Assembly: GCA_902705825.1 (NCBI GenBank)
Contig: CACSIL010000023.1
Coordinates: 241,344-305,343 of the forward strand
Direction: 5' to 3'
Length of the DNA: 64,000 nucleotides
Source: Halioglobus japonicus
GTDB lineage: Bacteria; Pseudomonadota; Gammaproteobacteria; Pseudomonadales; Halieaceae
Of this stretch, positions 1 through 8,212 are shown piece by piece; the stretch's first letter is position 1; every line of letters starts with the position of its first letter. Position numbers and translations under genes: made by a program. The notes under the pieces are model-generated. The model saw only the letters and a program-made list of their open reading frames with translations, had not been told where the DNA came from and ran no database searches.

Positions 1-273
1 TTGGATCCAGTTTGCTCAGCAGCGTTACGACGGCCCCATTTGGACCCAGCTTGCTCAGTAGCATTGCGACGGCCCCATTTGGACCCAGCTTGCTCAGTAG
101 CATTACGACGGCCCCATTTGGACCCAGCTTGCTCAGTAGCATTGCGACGGCCCCACTTCGAGCCTGTTTGCTCGGCAGCGTTACGACGGCCCCATTTGGA
201 CCCAGCTTGCTCAGTAGCATTGCGACGGCCCCACTTCGACCCAGACTGTTCAGCCGAATTACTGCGACCCCAC
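1..273. repeat. 39-bp tandem repeat array (seven units visible)
   Basis: On the plus strand, units begin at 1, 40, 79, 118, 157, 196 and 235, each 39 bp. A decayed eighth copy begins at 274. Units 1 to 6 differ from each other at only a few positions, while the seventh is more diverged, so the array seems to have grown by recent duplication at its distal side. The period is a multiple of three and encodes the 13-residue KWGRRN repeat on the minus strand. The array touches the window edge, so the copy number is a minimum. Confidence 0.93.
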
Positions 274-557
274 TTGAACCCGCTTGGCGCTGTCACATTG
301 TCAACTACATTGTCCTGTGAGCTGTCCCTAGATATATCGTCTTGCCCCCACTTATAGCCAGATGGCGCGCTCGTGGAGTATAGCTCGGCTGAAGCCAATG
401 AGTGGTTCACCCTGTGAACCATATTTTGGTTCTTCAACGTTGTAGCAAGATTTCCTTGATGCTCAGGTTTCGTTTCAGCCAGAGTTAAGGAGTTAGTAGA
501 AAATGCCAGAGCAAGACTAACAACGCCCGCGCAACCGATTATCTTGATCGTTCTCAT
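1..557 (-). CDS. Secreted KWGRRN tandem-repeat protein, partial (3' end outside window)
   Basis: Reading the minus strand from the ATG at 557 gives one open frame that runs off the left edge, so the C-terminus is not visible (185 residues seen). It begins with a Sec-type signal peptide: MRTIKI, then a hydrophobic stretch to about residue 27 (SLTLAE). A spacer of roughly 35 residues follows. Then come two degenerate units (APSGYKWGQ and APSGFKWGRS) and six near-identical 13-residue units of the form KWGRRNATEQAGS. Each unit has one Trp and one Arg-Arg pair. The frame stays constant from the signal peptide through the repeats, which supports real coding. An S8 protease gene lies 293 bp upstream on the same strand. 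I do not recognise the family. It could be a precursor of excised repeat peptides, or a repeat-type adhesive or structural surface protein. The function is unknown. Confidence 0.8.
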   Translation of the reverse strand, partial: MRTIKIIGCAGVVSLALAFSTNSLTLAETKPEHQGNLATTLKNQNMVHRVNHSLASAELYSTSAPSGYKWGQDDISRDSSQDNVVDNVTAPSGFKWGRSNSAEQSGSKWGRRNATEQAGSKWGRRNAAEQTGSKWGRRNATEQAGSKWGRRNATEQAGSKWGRRNATEQAGSKWGRRNAAEQTGS

Positions 558-850
558 AATTCTATACCCGCCTTCATAACTTCATTGTCGAAATATGTCG
601 TCCAGCTCACATATCAGACCCAAAGCTCGGACCTGATTCGCATTCTCTAGCCGGGATGCTTGACGTATTTATACGAGGTGCTGTAGGTAAAATATAGGTG
701 CTTATATACCCTTTTTGGGGCAGGTGAAGCTCAGAGGGGCGAAAGAAATGGGAGTGCAGTAGTGAGAAGAATATTTTCCAAATCTTGCAACTTGAATCCT
801 AGTTGGAAGTTTGCCAGTGGGGCTAGCGAGCGGTTAACCCCAAAGGGTCA
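558..850 (-). promoter_or_regulatory. Upstream region of the repeat protein, with direct repeats
   Basis: This 293-bp gap separates the protease stop from the repeat-protein start. It holds two direct copies of AGGTGCT (plus-strand sense) at 676-682 and 696-702. They are exactly 20 bp apart, about two helical turns, in an AT-rich stretch 119-145 bp upstream of the ATG. That spacing is typical of sites bound by tandem response-regulator or activator dimers, but the regulator is unknown. No clear terminator follows the protease gene. A purine-rich AAGG lies about 13 bases before the start codon. Confidence 0.35.
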
Positions 851-2866
851 TTAGGCTGGCTCTGGAGAGGTTTTCTTAGAAGGACGAGAGAGCTTTTCGA
901 TGACCGCCCTCTCCTCAAGGTAGAGATTGAGCCAATCATTATTGTATTTATTTGCCGCCTCCCCATTCGAAAGCTCTACATCAAGCCTTTCAATGTGGTC
1001 TTTCACGCCCCACTTACGAGTATTACTCATACCCTTTTCGCTGGGCTGGGACGAAACCATGGAGCCAAGGCCTGGTAGAGTCGGACTCCCGTCATCGTCA
1101 ACTGTTGCCGGGCCGTAACCATTGCCCTCGAATCTCAGATCCAACTCCATGTCAAAATCGAGATTCCCACACCCTCTCTCACCCAAGGTAACCGCGCGGT
1201 TAGCCGTCACATAGCCGTAGCCCTGCTCAAATGGGCTGTAGGCGAGCTTTCCGCTGCGATTAATCGCAGGTTCAGCACTGCTGATCAATTTACATTTGAG
1301 ATCGTCTGGCGTTAGATCCGGCTCAAGCTGGATCAATAATGCGAGGAGTCCGGAAACGAAAGCACTCGCCTGTGACGTTCCGGTAGAGACAAATTCTCCC
1401 GTTCTCAGTACATCTTCAGGTTGTTCCATGACTATTGCTGATTCGGGATGAATTAGGCCTGTCATATGGCCACCCAGCGCTACAACATCCGGTTTGACAT
1501 AACCGCTCGGAGTAGGCCCGCGCGATGAAAAGTCAGGTATATAGTCATCATCCCGCGTTTGCGGCGTCCAGGAATCGGTCACGGCACCTACAGTTATCAC
1601 GTAGGGGACATTGCCGGGGGAACCGATGGTCTGCACCTCGGGTCCATCGTTGCCGGCTGCGGCCACTACAGCAATACCTTCCGCCCAGGCCCTCAATGTC
1701 GCCTGGGCAACAGGATCTTCCCAGTAGGGCCACCGGGGGGTCTGGGAAAAAGAGAGATTCAACACCCGGATGTTGTACTTTTCACGGTTGTCGACCACCC
1801 ACTGGATGGCGCGCACGATCTCCAGTACATGGGCAAACCCGTCCCGATCCAGCACCTTCACTGCCACCAGGCCTGCGTCGGGGGCAACCCCTTTAAACGT
1901 GCCTGTCGGGCCATCCTTTCCAATCGTTTTACCACTGTGGGCGATGATGCTCGTCATATGGGTTCCATGCCCACTTTCATCGACAACTTCTGCATCTTCT
2001 ACATCTGTCAGCGCGTCATACCGCGCGAGTACCCGCTTGTTCCCTTCCGTGTCCTCCATGAGTGCGCTATGCTCCCACAAACCGGAATCCACCACAGCCA
2101 CCGTCACACCTTTGCCAGTGACTCCCTGCAGATGCAGCGCCGCTACGCCAGCCACTGTATTGTAGTAATAGTCTCCATGGTTATTCTCATAGCCCGGAAC
2201 GAGGTCAGTACTGCAATCGCCAGCAAAATCAGCTTTCAGGTTGAAATCGCTTTGAACCAAGGGACTGTCGACACTTTCCGGCGGCATCGCTTGGAATCTA
2301 ACTTCAAGGTCAGCCCGATCAGTCACTATGGGCCGGCTTGCGGGAGGAAACTCAACTGTTAATGACGTAGTTGTCGCATCGCTGTAAAGCGCCGGGTCAA
2401 TCGCAATACCACCCAGCCTAAGAGCCGTTATCGGCCCCAAGGCAGCTGGCCACTCAAGTGCCAGCTTTTCCATAGAGGCAGGTTCTGCCATCTTATTGTA
2501 TAAAGGCCAGCGGATACCCTGTGGGGTCATTTCGAGCTCGATATGCCCTCTCACCCTGCAGTTTGCTTCCTCTTCTTCAGGCTCATCCTCGGGACGGTCA
2601 GTATCGGAGAGGTCATCAATATGGCGCAGGATCAATGGCGACTTAAGCACTTCGTCCAACTGCACCTGACTCAGTTTCGCACCCACGGCATTAATTAGAT
2701 GGAGATCGTGGGTTACGGTGCCGCCGGCGTCTTCTACCAAAATGGAGATTTCTTCGCTTGAAGTGCCCTGCAGCAGGACTTGCAATACATCAGCCTCAGC
2801 AGCCAGCAGGGGAACGCAAGATAGCAAACAGATCAAGAGCGAAGCTGTGTTCAGGCAATACTTCAT
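851..2866 (-). CDS. Secreted subtilisin-family (S8) serine protease
   Basis: This 671-residue exported protease has an S8 catalytic domain. The triad is visible, numbered from the ATG at 2866: Asp260 in VAVVDSG, His300 in GHGTH and Ser498 in GTSQAS, with the oxyanion Asn406 in AAAGND. The first 23 or so residues form a signal peptide (MKYCLN then a hydrophobic core ending LLAAEA). Residues about 25-90 resemble an I9-like inhibitor propeptide. A 100-residue region of unknown fold precedes the catalytic core, and an acidic, proline-rich tail ends the protein. A TTG 33 bases upstream would extend it and overlap the preceding gene. I prefer the ATG because it begins a standard signal peptide. The gene directly follows a GGDEF-EAL gene, 22 bp downstream. 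It may process the neighbouring repeat protein, which is inference only. Confidence 0.92.
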   Translation of the reverse strand: MKYCLNTASLLICLLSCVPLLAAEADVLQVLLQGTSSEEISILVEDAGGTVTHDLHLINAVGAKLSQVQLDEVLKSPLILRHIDDLSDTDRPEDEPEEEEANCRVRGHIELEMTPQGIRWPLYNKMAEPASMEKLALEWPAALGPITALRLGGIAIDPALYSDATTTSLTVEFPPASRPIVTDRADLEVRFQAMPPESVDSPLVQSDFNLKADFAGDCSTDLVPGYENNHGDYYYNTVAGVAALHLQGVTGKGVTVAVVDSGLWEHSALMEDTEGNKRVLARYDALTDVEDAEVVDESGHGTHMTSIIAHSGKTIGKDGPTGTFKGVAPDAGLVAVKVLDRDGFAHVLEIVRAIQWVVDNREKYNIRVLNLSFSQTPRWPYWEDPVAQATLRAWAEGIAVVAAAGNDGPEVQTIGSPGNVPYVITVGAVTDSWTPQTRDDDYIPDFSSRGPTPSGYVKPDVVALGGHMTGLIHPESAIVMEQPEDVLRTGEFVSTGTSQASAFVSGLLALLIQLEPDLTPDDLKCKLISSAEPAINRSGKLAYSPFEQGYGYVTANRAVTLGERGCGNLDFDMELDLRFEGNGYGPATVDDDGSPTLPGLGSMVSSQPSEKGMSNTRKWGVKDHIERLDVELSNGEAANKYNNDWLNLYLEERAVIEKLSRPSKKTSPEPA

Positions 2867-2888
2867 CAGCGGAGATTTTCGTTTTTCT

Positions 2889-4745
2889 TCAGTTGCCAAT
2901 TACGTCTTGAATTTCAGCAGAGAAATTTGCTTGCAACATATTCGGCACATCTTCCGGATAGATCGGGCGTGCAAAGTAGAAACCTTGCAACAGATCACAG
3001 CCTTTACGGATCAGATACTCTAATTGATTTTCGTTCTCAATGCCTTCGGCAATCACCCTCAGATTGAGCGTCTTCGCCAGCGCCAAAATTGCATCGACAA
3101 TCGCTGCCCCATCGGGGGTGTTCAAATCGGAGACAAAGCTATGGTCGATCTTCAGCGTATTGATCGGGAATCTCTTCAAATAGCTAAGCGAGGAGTAGCC
3201 TGTACCAAAATCATCAACAGCCAGATCCACTCCGAGGTCCTTCAGCGCTCTCAGTTTTGCAATATTGGTTTCGGCATCGGTCATAATGGCGCTCTCCGTG
3301 AGCTCGAGCTCCAGACGCCATGGCGGCAAACCAGACTGCTCAAGAAAGCCGGCAACCCATTCGGGTAAGTTGCTCTGGTTAAACTGTAATGGGGATATAT
3401 TCACACACACCCTGAACGTATTCAGACCCAGCGTATCCCAGTACAGACAGTGCCTGGCGACTTCACTCATCACCCACTCGCCCAACTCAATAATTTGTCC
3501 GGTACTCTCAGCCACCGGTATGAATTCTTGCGGAGATACCATGCCACGCGTGGGGTGTTTCCAGCGCACCAGTGCTTCCATGCTAACGACCTGGCCGGTT
3601 ATTGAATCCACCTGGGGCTGATAACGTAACTCCAACTCGTGGTTACGCATAGCCTCGCGTAACTCCTCCTCCATTTTGAGCTGTTCGAAGGCTCGGGCAT
3701 TCATATCCTCGTTATAAAACCGATAACACGCTCTACCCTCTGCCTTTGCTACGTACATCGCGGTATCGGCGTTGCGGATTAGCGTATCGGGGTCGCTACC
3801 ATCCTGAGGATAGAGCGCAATACCTATACTGGGCGTTACAACCGGGTTATGTGACTGCAAGGCGATGGGCTCGGATAGGCTGTTAAGAATCCGCCTGGCG
3901 ACCTTTTCAATATCTGCAAGCTCAGAAACGTCAGACAGCACAACTGTGAACTCGTCGCCTCCCAATCTGGCAATTTCGGTTGTGCCATCCCCGATTTCTT
4001 CATCCTCTGCACTACTTTCAGAGAAGTAGTTAATGGCGTCCTCTTCTCTTAGTTCCATAGTGAGTCTTTTGGCGATTTCCACCAACAGACTATCCCCTCG
4101 GGCGTGACCGATTGAGTCATTGATTCGCTTGAAGTGATCAAGATCGATAAACAACAGTGCCGCCGACGTCTTGTGCCTTTGGCTGCGTTTCAGAAGCCGA
4201 TTCAACTGCTCATTAAAGCTGCGCCGGTTGGGAAGACTTGTGAGCGGGTCGTAGTATGCGAGATAGCGGAGCCTATCCTCCTGCCGCTTCAAGGAGTTAA
4301 ACGCGCTGCTTGCGCGCAACATATACTGCACATCGCGACCCAACAACGACCAGTTCACCGGTTTGGTACGGTACTGGGTCGCCCCCGCCTCAAATCCCTG
4401 GTCAATAGATTGTCTATCATCCGACCCCGTGACAATCATAATCGGGATGGACTCTCCCTGCGGTAATTCTCTGATTCGCTGACAAGCTTCCAGCCCTGTC
4501 ATTCCGGGCATTTCCACATCCATAAAAACCAGGTCAGGTCGTTCGCGCACGAAAACATCGATGGCTTCAAATCCGTTGGAAGCCTCGACGACAATCATGC
4601 TTTCAGCTTCCAAACACTGACGTGTCAGAAAGCGGACGTTCTGATCGTCGTCCACTACGAGTATCTTTGCTTGATGGTGTATGGGATCTGTAGTTGGCAT
4701 CTGCAAGAGGAGATAATGCGTTTGGAGGTGTTTGTAGGCTATCAT
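2889..4745 (-). CDS. Response regulator with GGDEF and EAL domains
   Basis: This is a cytosolic c-di-GMP signalling protein. An N-terminal receiver domain (about residues 28-145) carries the DDD acidic pocket and the phospho-acceptor Asp in FMDVEMPG. It is followed by a GGDEF domain with intact LGGDEF but no RxxD inhibitory site five residues before it. A C-terminal EAL domain follows, with MEAL, the Asn of CVNIS, TES, DDFGTGYS, the Lys of LKID and AEGIE all present. The EAL half therefore looks catalytically competent as a phosphodiesterase, and the GGDEF half may make c-di-GMP or act as a GTP sensor. A second ATG at 4700 (MPTTDP) would drop 15 poorly conserved residues and could be the true start. 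The partner kinase is not in the window. The downstream S8 protease is probably co-transcribed. Confidence 0.93.
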   Translation of the reverse strand: MIAYKHLQTHYLLLQMPTTDPIHHQAKILVVDDDQNVRFLTRQCLEAESMIVVEASNGFEAIDVFVRERPDLVFMDVEMPGMTGLEACQRIRELPQGESIPIMIVTGSDDRQSIDQGFEAGATQYRTKPVNWSLLGRDVQYMLRASSAFNSLKRQEDRLRYLAYYDPLTSLPNRRSFNEQLNRLLKRSQRHKTSAALLFIDLDHFKRINDSIGHARGDSLLVEIAKRLTMELREEDAINYFSESSAEDEEIGDGTTEIARLGGDEFTVVLSDVSELADIEKVARRILNSLSEPIALQSHNPVVTPSIGIALYPQDGSDPDTLIRNADTAMYVAKAEGRACYRFYNEDMNARAFEQLKMEEELREAMRNHELELRYQPQVDSITGQVVSMEALVRWKHPTRGMVSPQEFIPVAESTGQIIELGEWVMSEVARHCLYWDTLGLNTFRVCVNISPLQFNQSNLPEWVAGFLEQSGLPPWRLELELTESAIMTDAETNIAKLRALKDLGVDLAVDDFGTGYSSLSYLKRFPINTLKIDHSFVSDLNTPDGAAIVDAILALAKTLNLRVIAEGIENENQLEYLIRKGCDLLQGFYFARPIYPEDVPNMLQANFSAEIQDVIGN

Positions 4746-4841
4746 TACTCAGAGCTCGCGACTAGTGCGAATAGATGTAATGGGTAAGGGGTTGAGGCTG
4801 ACTGTCGACGCGGTTACCTCAGGGAGAAAAAAAAGAACGCG

Positions 4842-6071
4842 ATGCGGTTGTACCCGGCAGCAATCTTTAAAATTCTACTGCCGGCTGCGCTGATCTGCGG
4901 GGCTTACATCGGCCGTGCTTACCTGAATCTGTTGGATGATGATTTACAAGTCATTGTCGACAACCTCACCTATCTGTTTTGCCTGGTAGCGGTACTCATG
5001 GCCTACCAGTTTAATCGCAGCCGGATCATGATGGCCTCTTTCGGTGTTGCCGTTTTTTACTGGGCGGTGCAGCGCTATTTGCAGGTTAGCCTTGCACAGC
5101 CTGATGCCTGGCAGAGCTACCTTGCCATCAGTTTCTCGCTGCCCGTCCTCACGTTGTACTTATTGCTACTACCCGAAAAAGGTATTTGGAATATCTATGG
5201 CTTTGTCTTTTTCCTGGCTTTTATCCTGCTTGGGCTAATTTGTGTTCAGCTCGCCCCCTGGTTACCCGAGGCCAATGAAGCAGCTGCCGAGTACTATGCT
5301 CCGCGCCCTTCCGAAAACTACGTGCTGTCCCTGGGCGTAACCCTCCTGATCGCATTAGTGACTCTGGTGGGTGCAGCATTTCTGTACATACGCAACGATG
5401 AAGTTGAAGCGGCACTGCTTGGCGCCTTTCTCTCGCTATATCTTGTGCTGGCGCTGCTCCATATTGAACATATTTCGGCCTCTATGTGTGCCGCTGCCGC
5501 ACTGTGCCTGCTGTGGGGGCTATTACGCAGCTCTCACGCAATGGCCTACCGGGATGAACTGACAGGTTTGCCCGGCCGTCGAGCGCTCAACGAAAAATTT
5601 AATATGTTAGGCAGTAACTTCACCATTGCCATGCTGGACGTTGACCATTTCAAACGATTCAACGATACCTATGGGCACGATGTCGGTGACGAAGTGCTGA
5701 AGCTTGTCGCCTCACGAGTCCGTGGCGTAGGAGGTGGCGGAACTGCGTATCGCTACGGGGGAGAGGAGTTCTGTATTGTATTTCCTCGCCGAACAGTGGA
5801 CGAGACGATTGAACCTCTCGAACGCGTCAGAGAGGAGATCGGCAACTATATTATGTCCCTGCGAGACCGCAATTTGCGCCCGGTTCGCGCCCGGGAAGGC
5901 ACCCGCAAGCGCGGCGCAACACGTGTTGGAAGCGACCAATTTTCAGTGACTATTAGTGCGGGTATCGCTGCCAGAAGTGACGAGCACCCAGACGCAGAGG
6001 CTGTACTCGCCGCCGCAGACAAGAAGCTGTATCAGGCAAAGAAAGCGGGAAGAAACCGGGTGGCTTACTGA
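4842..6071 (+). CDS. Membrane-bound diguanylate cyclase (GGDEF)
   Basis: This 409-residue protein begins with about seven hydrophobic segments (residues roughly 7-235) and ends in a GGDEF domain. That domain holds DELTGLPGRR, the metal-binding DVDHF, and the signature YGGEEF. No RxxD product-inhibition site is visible before the signature; the preceding stretch is Gly-rich. It should make c-di-GMP from two GTP at the inner membrane. The domain contains an Arg-rich insertion (about residues 345-365, NLRPVRAREGTRKRG) before the final helices. A GGGAGA ribosome site precedes the ATG by about ten bases. It is divergent from the response-regulator gene on its left and convergent with another GGDEF-EAL gene on its right. 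Confidence 0.92.
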   Translation: MRLYPAAIFKILLPAALICGAYIGRAYLNLLDDDLQVIVDNLTYLFCLVAVLMAYQFNRSRIMMASFGVAVFYWAVQRYLQVSLAQPDAWQSYLAISFSLPVLTLYLLLLPEKGIWNIYGFVFFLAFILLGLICVQLAPWLPEANEAAAEYYAPRPSENYVLSLGVTLLIALVTLVGAAFLYIRNDEVEAALLGAFLSLYLVLALLHIEHISASMCAAAALCLLWGLLRSSHAMAYRDELTGLPGRRALNEKFNMLGSNFTIAMLDVDHFKRFNDTYGHDVGDEVLKLVASRVRGVGGGGTAYRYGGEEFCIVFPRRTVDETIEPLERVREEIGNYIMSLRDRNLRPVRAREGTRKRGATRVGSDQFSVTISAGIAARSDEHPDAEAVLAAADKKLYQAKKAGRNRVAY

Positions 6072-6099
6072 CAACGCGCCAGCAAAGCTGCTGGAAAAC

Positions 6100-7854
6100 T
6101 CAGGACAATAACTGATTGCGTCGTTTTTCGCGCTGCTCCTGCACAAACCGCGGCAAGTTCTGCAAGGGAATCGCAGGGCTGTAATAAAAACCCTGCACTT
6201 GCTGACAGTGATGATCACGCAGAAACTCAATCTGCTCGTAGGTTTCAGCGCCCTCAGCTACTACCAACATACCCAGGCGACGACCCATTTCTATAATCAT
6301 TGTACAGATGGCTTCCTGATGTTTGTTATGCGGCAAATCGCGCACGAAACAAGCATCAATCTTCAACGCTGAGATCGGTAATTCAGTGAGATGCGACAGT
6401 TGTGAGAACCCAGTACCAAAATCGTCCAATGAAAATGAAATCCCCAACTCACGCAGCTCATCCATTCGCGCCTTAATACCACCGGGCCCCTTCAATATGG
6501 TCGACTCAGTAAGCTCAAATTCAAGTCGCGCCGGGTTAGCACCACTTCGCGTAATAATATCCTTAACGATAGCGACAAACCGATCGTCCTGAATCTGGGA
6601 GAAAGAAATATTCACCGCCACATCGACATTGGGCAACTTTTGTTCTTTCAGCCATACCTGAGCGCTGCAGGCGTGCTGTATCACCTGGTAGCCTATCGTT
6701 TTCATCAACCCCATATCTTCACAGGCTGATATAAACTCACCGGGAGCTACCAGGCCGCGTTCCGGATTATTCCACCGCAACAACGCCTCCAGGCCCACCA
6801 GTTGGCCGGTCGCCAGGTCTATTCGTGGCTGGTAATGCAATTCAAACTGATTTTTACGTACCGCCGTCCGCAACTCGGCAGCCAGGGAGCTGTTGCCCGC
6901 TATATCAAAGGTGAGCCTGTCAGAGTAGCGAATGAACTGGCCACCCTCCATGCTTTTGGCCTGCTGCATGGCACTGCGCGCGAGCTCCACCAGATCACCG
7001 AACTCCACCCCATCCTCGGGGTACATCGCCGCGCCGATACTGGCCTCCACTGCCACCTGTTGATCGCTAAGAATCATCGGCGCGGAAATTGACTTAAGCA
7101 TCTTCTCGGCGATGAGCTCTACATCGACAGGTGAACTGACATCCTCGAGTACCACCGCAAATTCATCGCCGCCCAGCCGCGCAATGCTATCGGTGTTGCG
7201 CAGCTTATTGATCAGTCGACGCGAAATCGACTTGATCATCACATCACCATCAGCTTCGCCGTAGTGATCATTGATATTGGCGAACTGATCGATATTGATA
7301 TACAGCAGAGCTGTTTTAAAACCATAGCGCTCTGAACGTCCCATCGCACGCTCCAGGTGGGCGCGAAAGCCCACGCGGTTCAGCGCGCCCGTCAGCGTAT
7401 CTCGATTGGATAACTGTCGTATTTTCTCTCTGGCCTGCTTCAGCTGAATGCTGTAGTCGAGAATCCTGTGTACCAGCGCATCCTGCAACTGACCGCGAAT
7501 CAGATAATCCTGCGCACCCAGTTCCTGGAGCTGACTGATAGTCGCCTGATCAGCTTCGTCCAGTAGCAGAATCAGCGGAGCAGCAGCTTCATTCTTACTG
7601 GCAAGGCGCAACAGATATTCCGTCTCAGGACCGTGTGCCATGATGACAGCATCAATCATTGGATCCAGAAGGGCTTCCAGTGGTCGCTCCATGGATTCAG
7701 AGGAGGCAAGATGAAACCGCTCTGGCCGCGCACGTTCCAGCGACGCGGAAAGGATGAGATGATCGGTCTTTTTCTCAGAAATAATCAGTACTGTATGCTG
7801 TTCCACGCTCGCTTCCTGGCCAAGAACTGATTTTATGATCGCTGTGAGGGACAC
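6100..7854 (-). CDS. GGDEF-EAL protein with pseudo-receiver domain
   Basis: This is a 584-residue c-di-GMP enzyme. The first 130 residues look like a receiver fold (HTVLIISE and LILLLDEAD strands), but the position expected for the phospho-acceptor Asp reads VIMAHG, so it is probably not phosphorylated. The GGDEF domain has LGGDEF and a proper inhibitory site, RNTD, five residues earlier. The EAL domain keeps LEALLRW, NISF, TEST, DDFGTGFS, LKID and AEGAE. Both halves therefore look intact, making it bifunctional or a phosphodiesterase activated by GTP. The start codon is GTG, with no good ATG alternative upstream. It is the third c-di-GMP gene within 5 kb. Confidence 0.92.
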   Translation of the reverse strand: MSLTAIIKSVLGQEASVEQHTVLIISEKKTDHLILSASLERARPERFHLASSESMERPLEALLDPMIDAVIMAHGPETEYLLRLASKNEAAAPLILLLDEADQATISQLQELGAQDYLIRGQLQDALVHRILDYSIQLKQAREKIRQLSNRDTLTGALNRVGFRAHLERAMGRSERYGFKTALLYINIDQFANINDHYGEADGDVMIKSISRRLINKLRNTDSIARLGGDEFAVVLEDVSSPVDVELIAEKMLKSISAPMILSDQQVAVEASIGAAMYPEDGVEFGDLVELARSAMQQAKSMEGGQFIRYSDRLTFDIAGNSSLAAELRTAVRKNQFELHYQPRIDLATGQLVGLEALLRWNNPERGLVAPGEFISACEDMGLMKTIGYQVIQHACSAQVWLKEQKLPNVDVAVNISFSQIQDDRFVAIVKDIITRSGANPARLEFELTESTILKGPGGIKARMDELRELGISFSLDDFGTGFSQLSHLTELPISALKIDACFVRDLPHNKHQEAICTMIIEMGRRLGMLVVAEGAETYEQIEFLRDHHCQQVQGFYYSPAIPLQNLPRFVQEQREKRRNQLLS

Positions 7855-8212
7855 TAACCGGTCAGGCCGCCCCTTCTAAGTACGCGCGCCACACAGTGTT
7901 TATTCTTTATATAACATCAAGTTATACTGGAATACTAAATAATATTCTAGTAAATGTTTCTATAAAAGTACCAAAAGCTATTTTTTCACCAAAGAAGAAT
8001 ACCGTGACCATGCTATCGAATATTCCACGATAGTCGATATCAACTGGCAGCACGTATTAGTAGTGGCAGGCCTCCATTACAATTGGAGGCCCATCAAGTG
8101 TGAGTACTCTGGAAATTTGCGATGCCCTGTACTTCCTGTGCTGAGCTCACGGTCTTTCAGACAGGCAGGTCACTACCGGTCCCGCTGGGAATAAAACAGG
8201 AAAACCCTTTTT
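7855..8212. promoter_or_regulatory. Divergent intergenic region with two inverted repeats
   Basis: This 358-bp AT-rich gap lies between a GGDEF-EAL gene (leftward) and an enoyl-CoA hydratase gene (rightward). It holds an imperfect inverted repeat, TACTGGAATA at 7925-7934 and TATTCTAGTA at 7943-7952 (one mismatch, 8-bp spacer), which looks like a dimeric operator 71-98 bp before the leftward start. A second perfect pair, GGCCTCCA at 8069-8076 and TGGAGGCC at 8084-8091 with a 7-base loop, could form an RNA hairpin in the leader of the rightward gene. It has no T-tract, so it is not a classical terminator. Confidence 0.4.

Noticed and set aside
1..357. Plus-strand 118-residue open frame rich in Arg-Arg-Pro-His
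   Set aside because: It is a complementary shadow of the minus-strand repeat gene; the repeat period keeps several frames open. The minus-strand frame has a proper signal peptide and ATG.
1559..2362. Plus-strand 267-residue frame opposite the S8 protease gene
   Set aside because: It is antisense to a gene with a clear catalytic triad and has no family resemblance or ribosome site.
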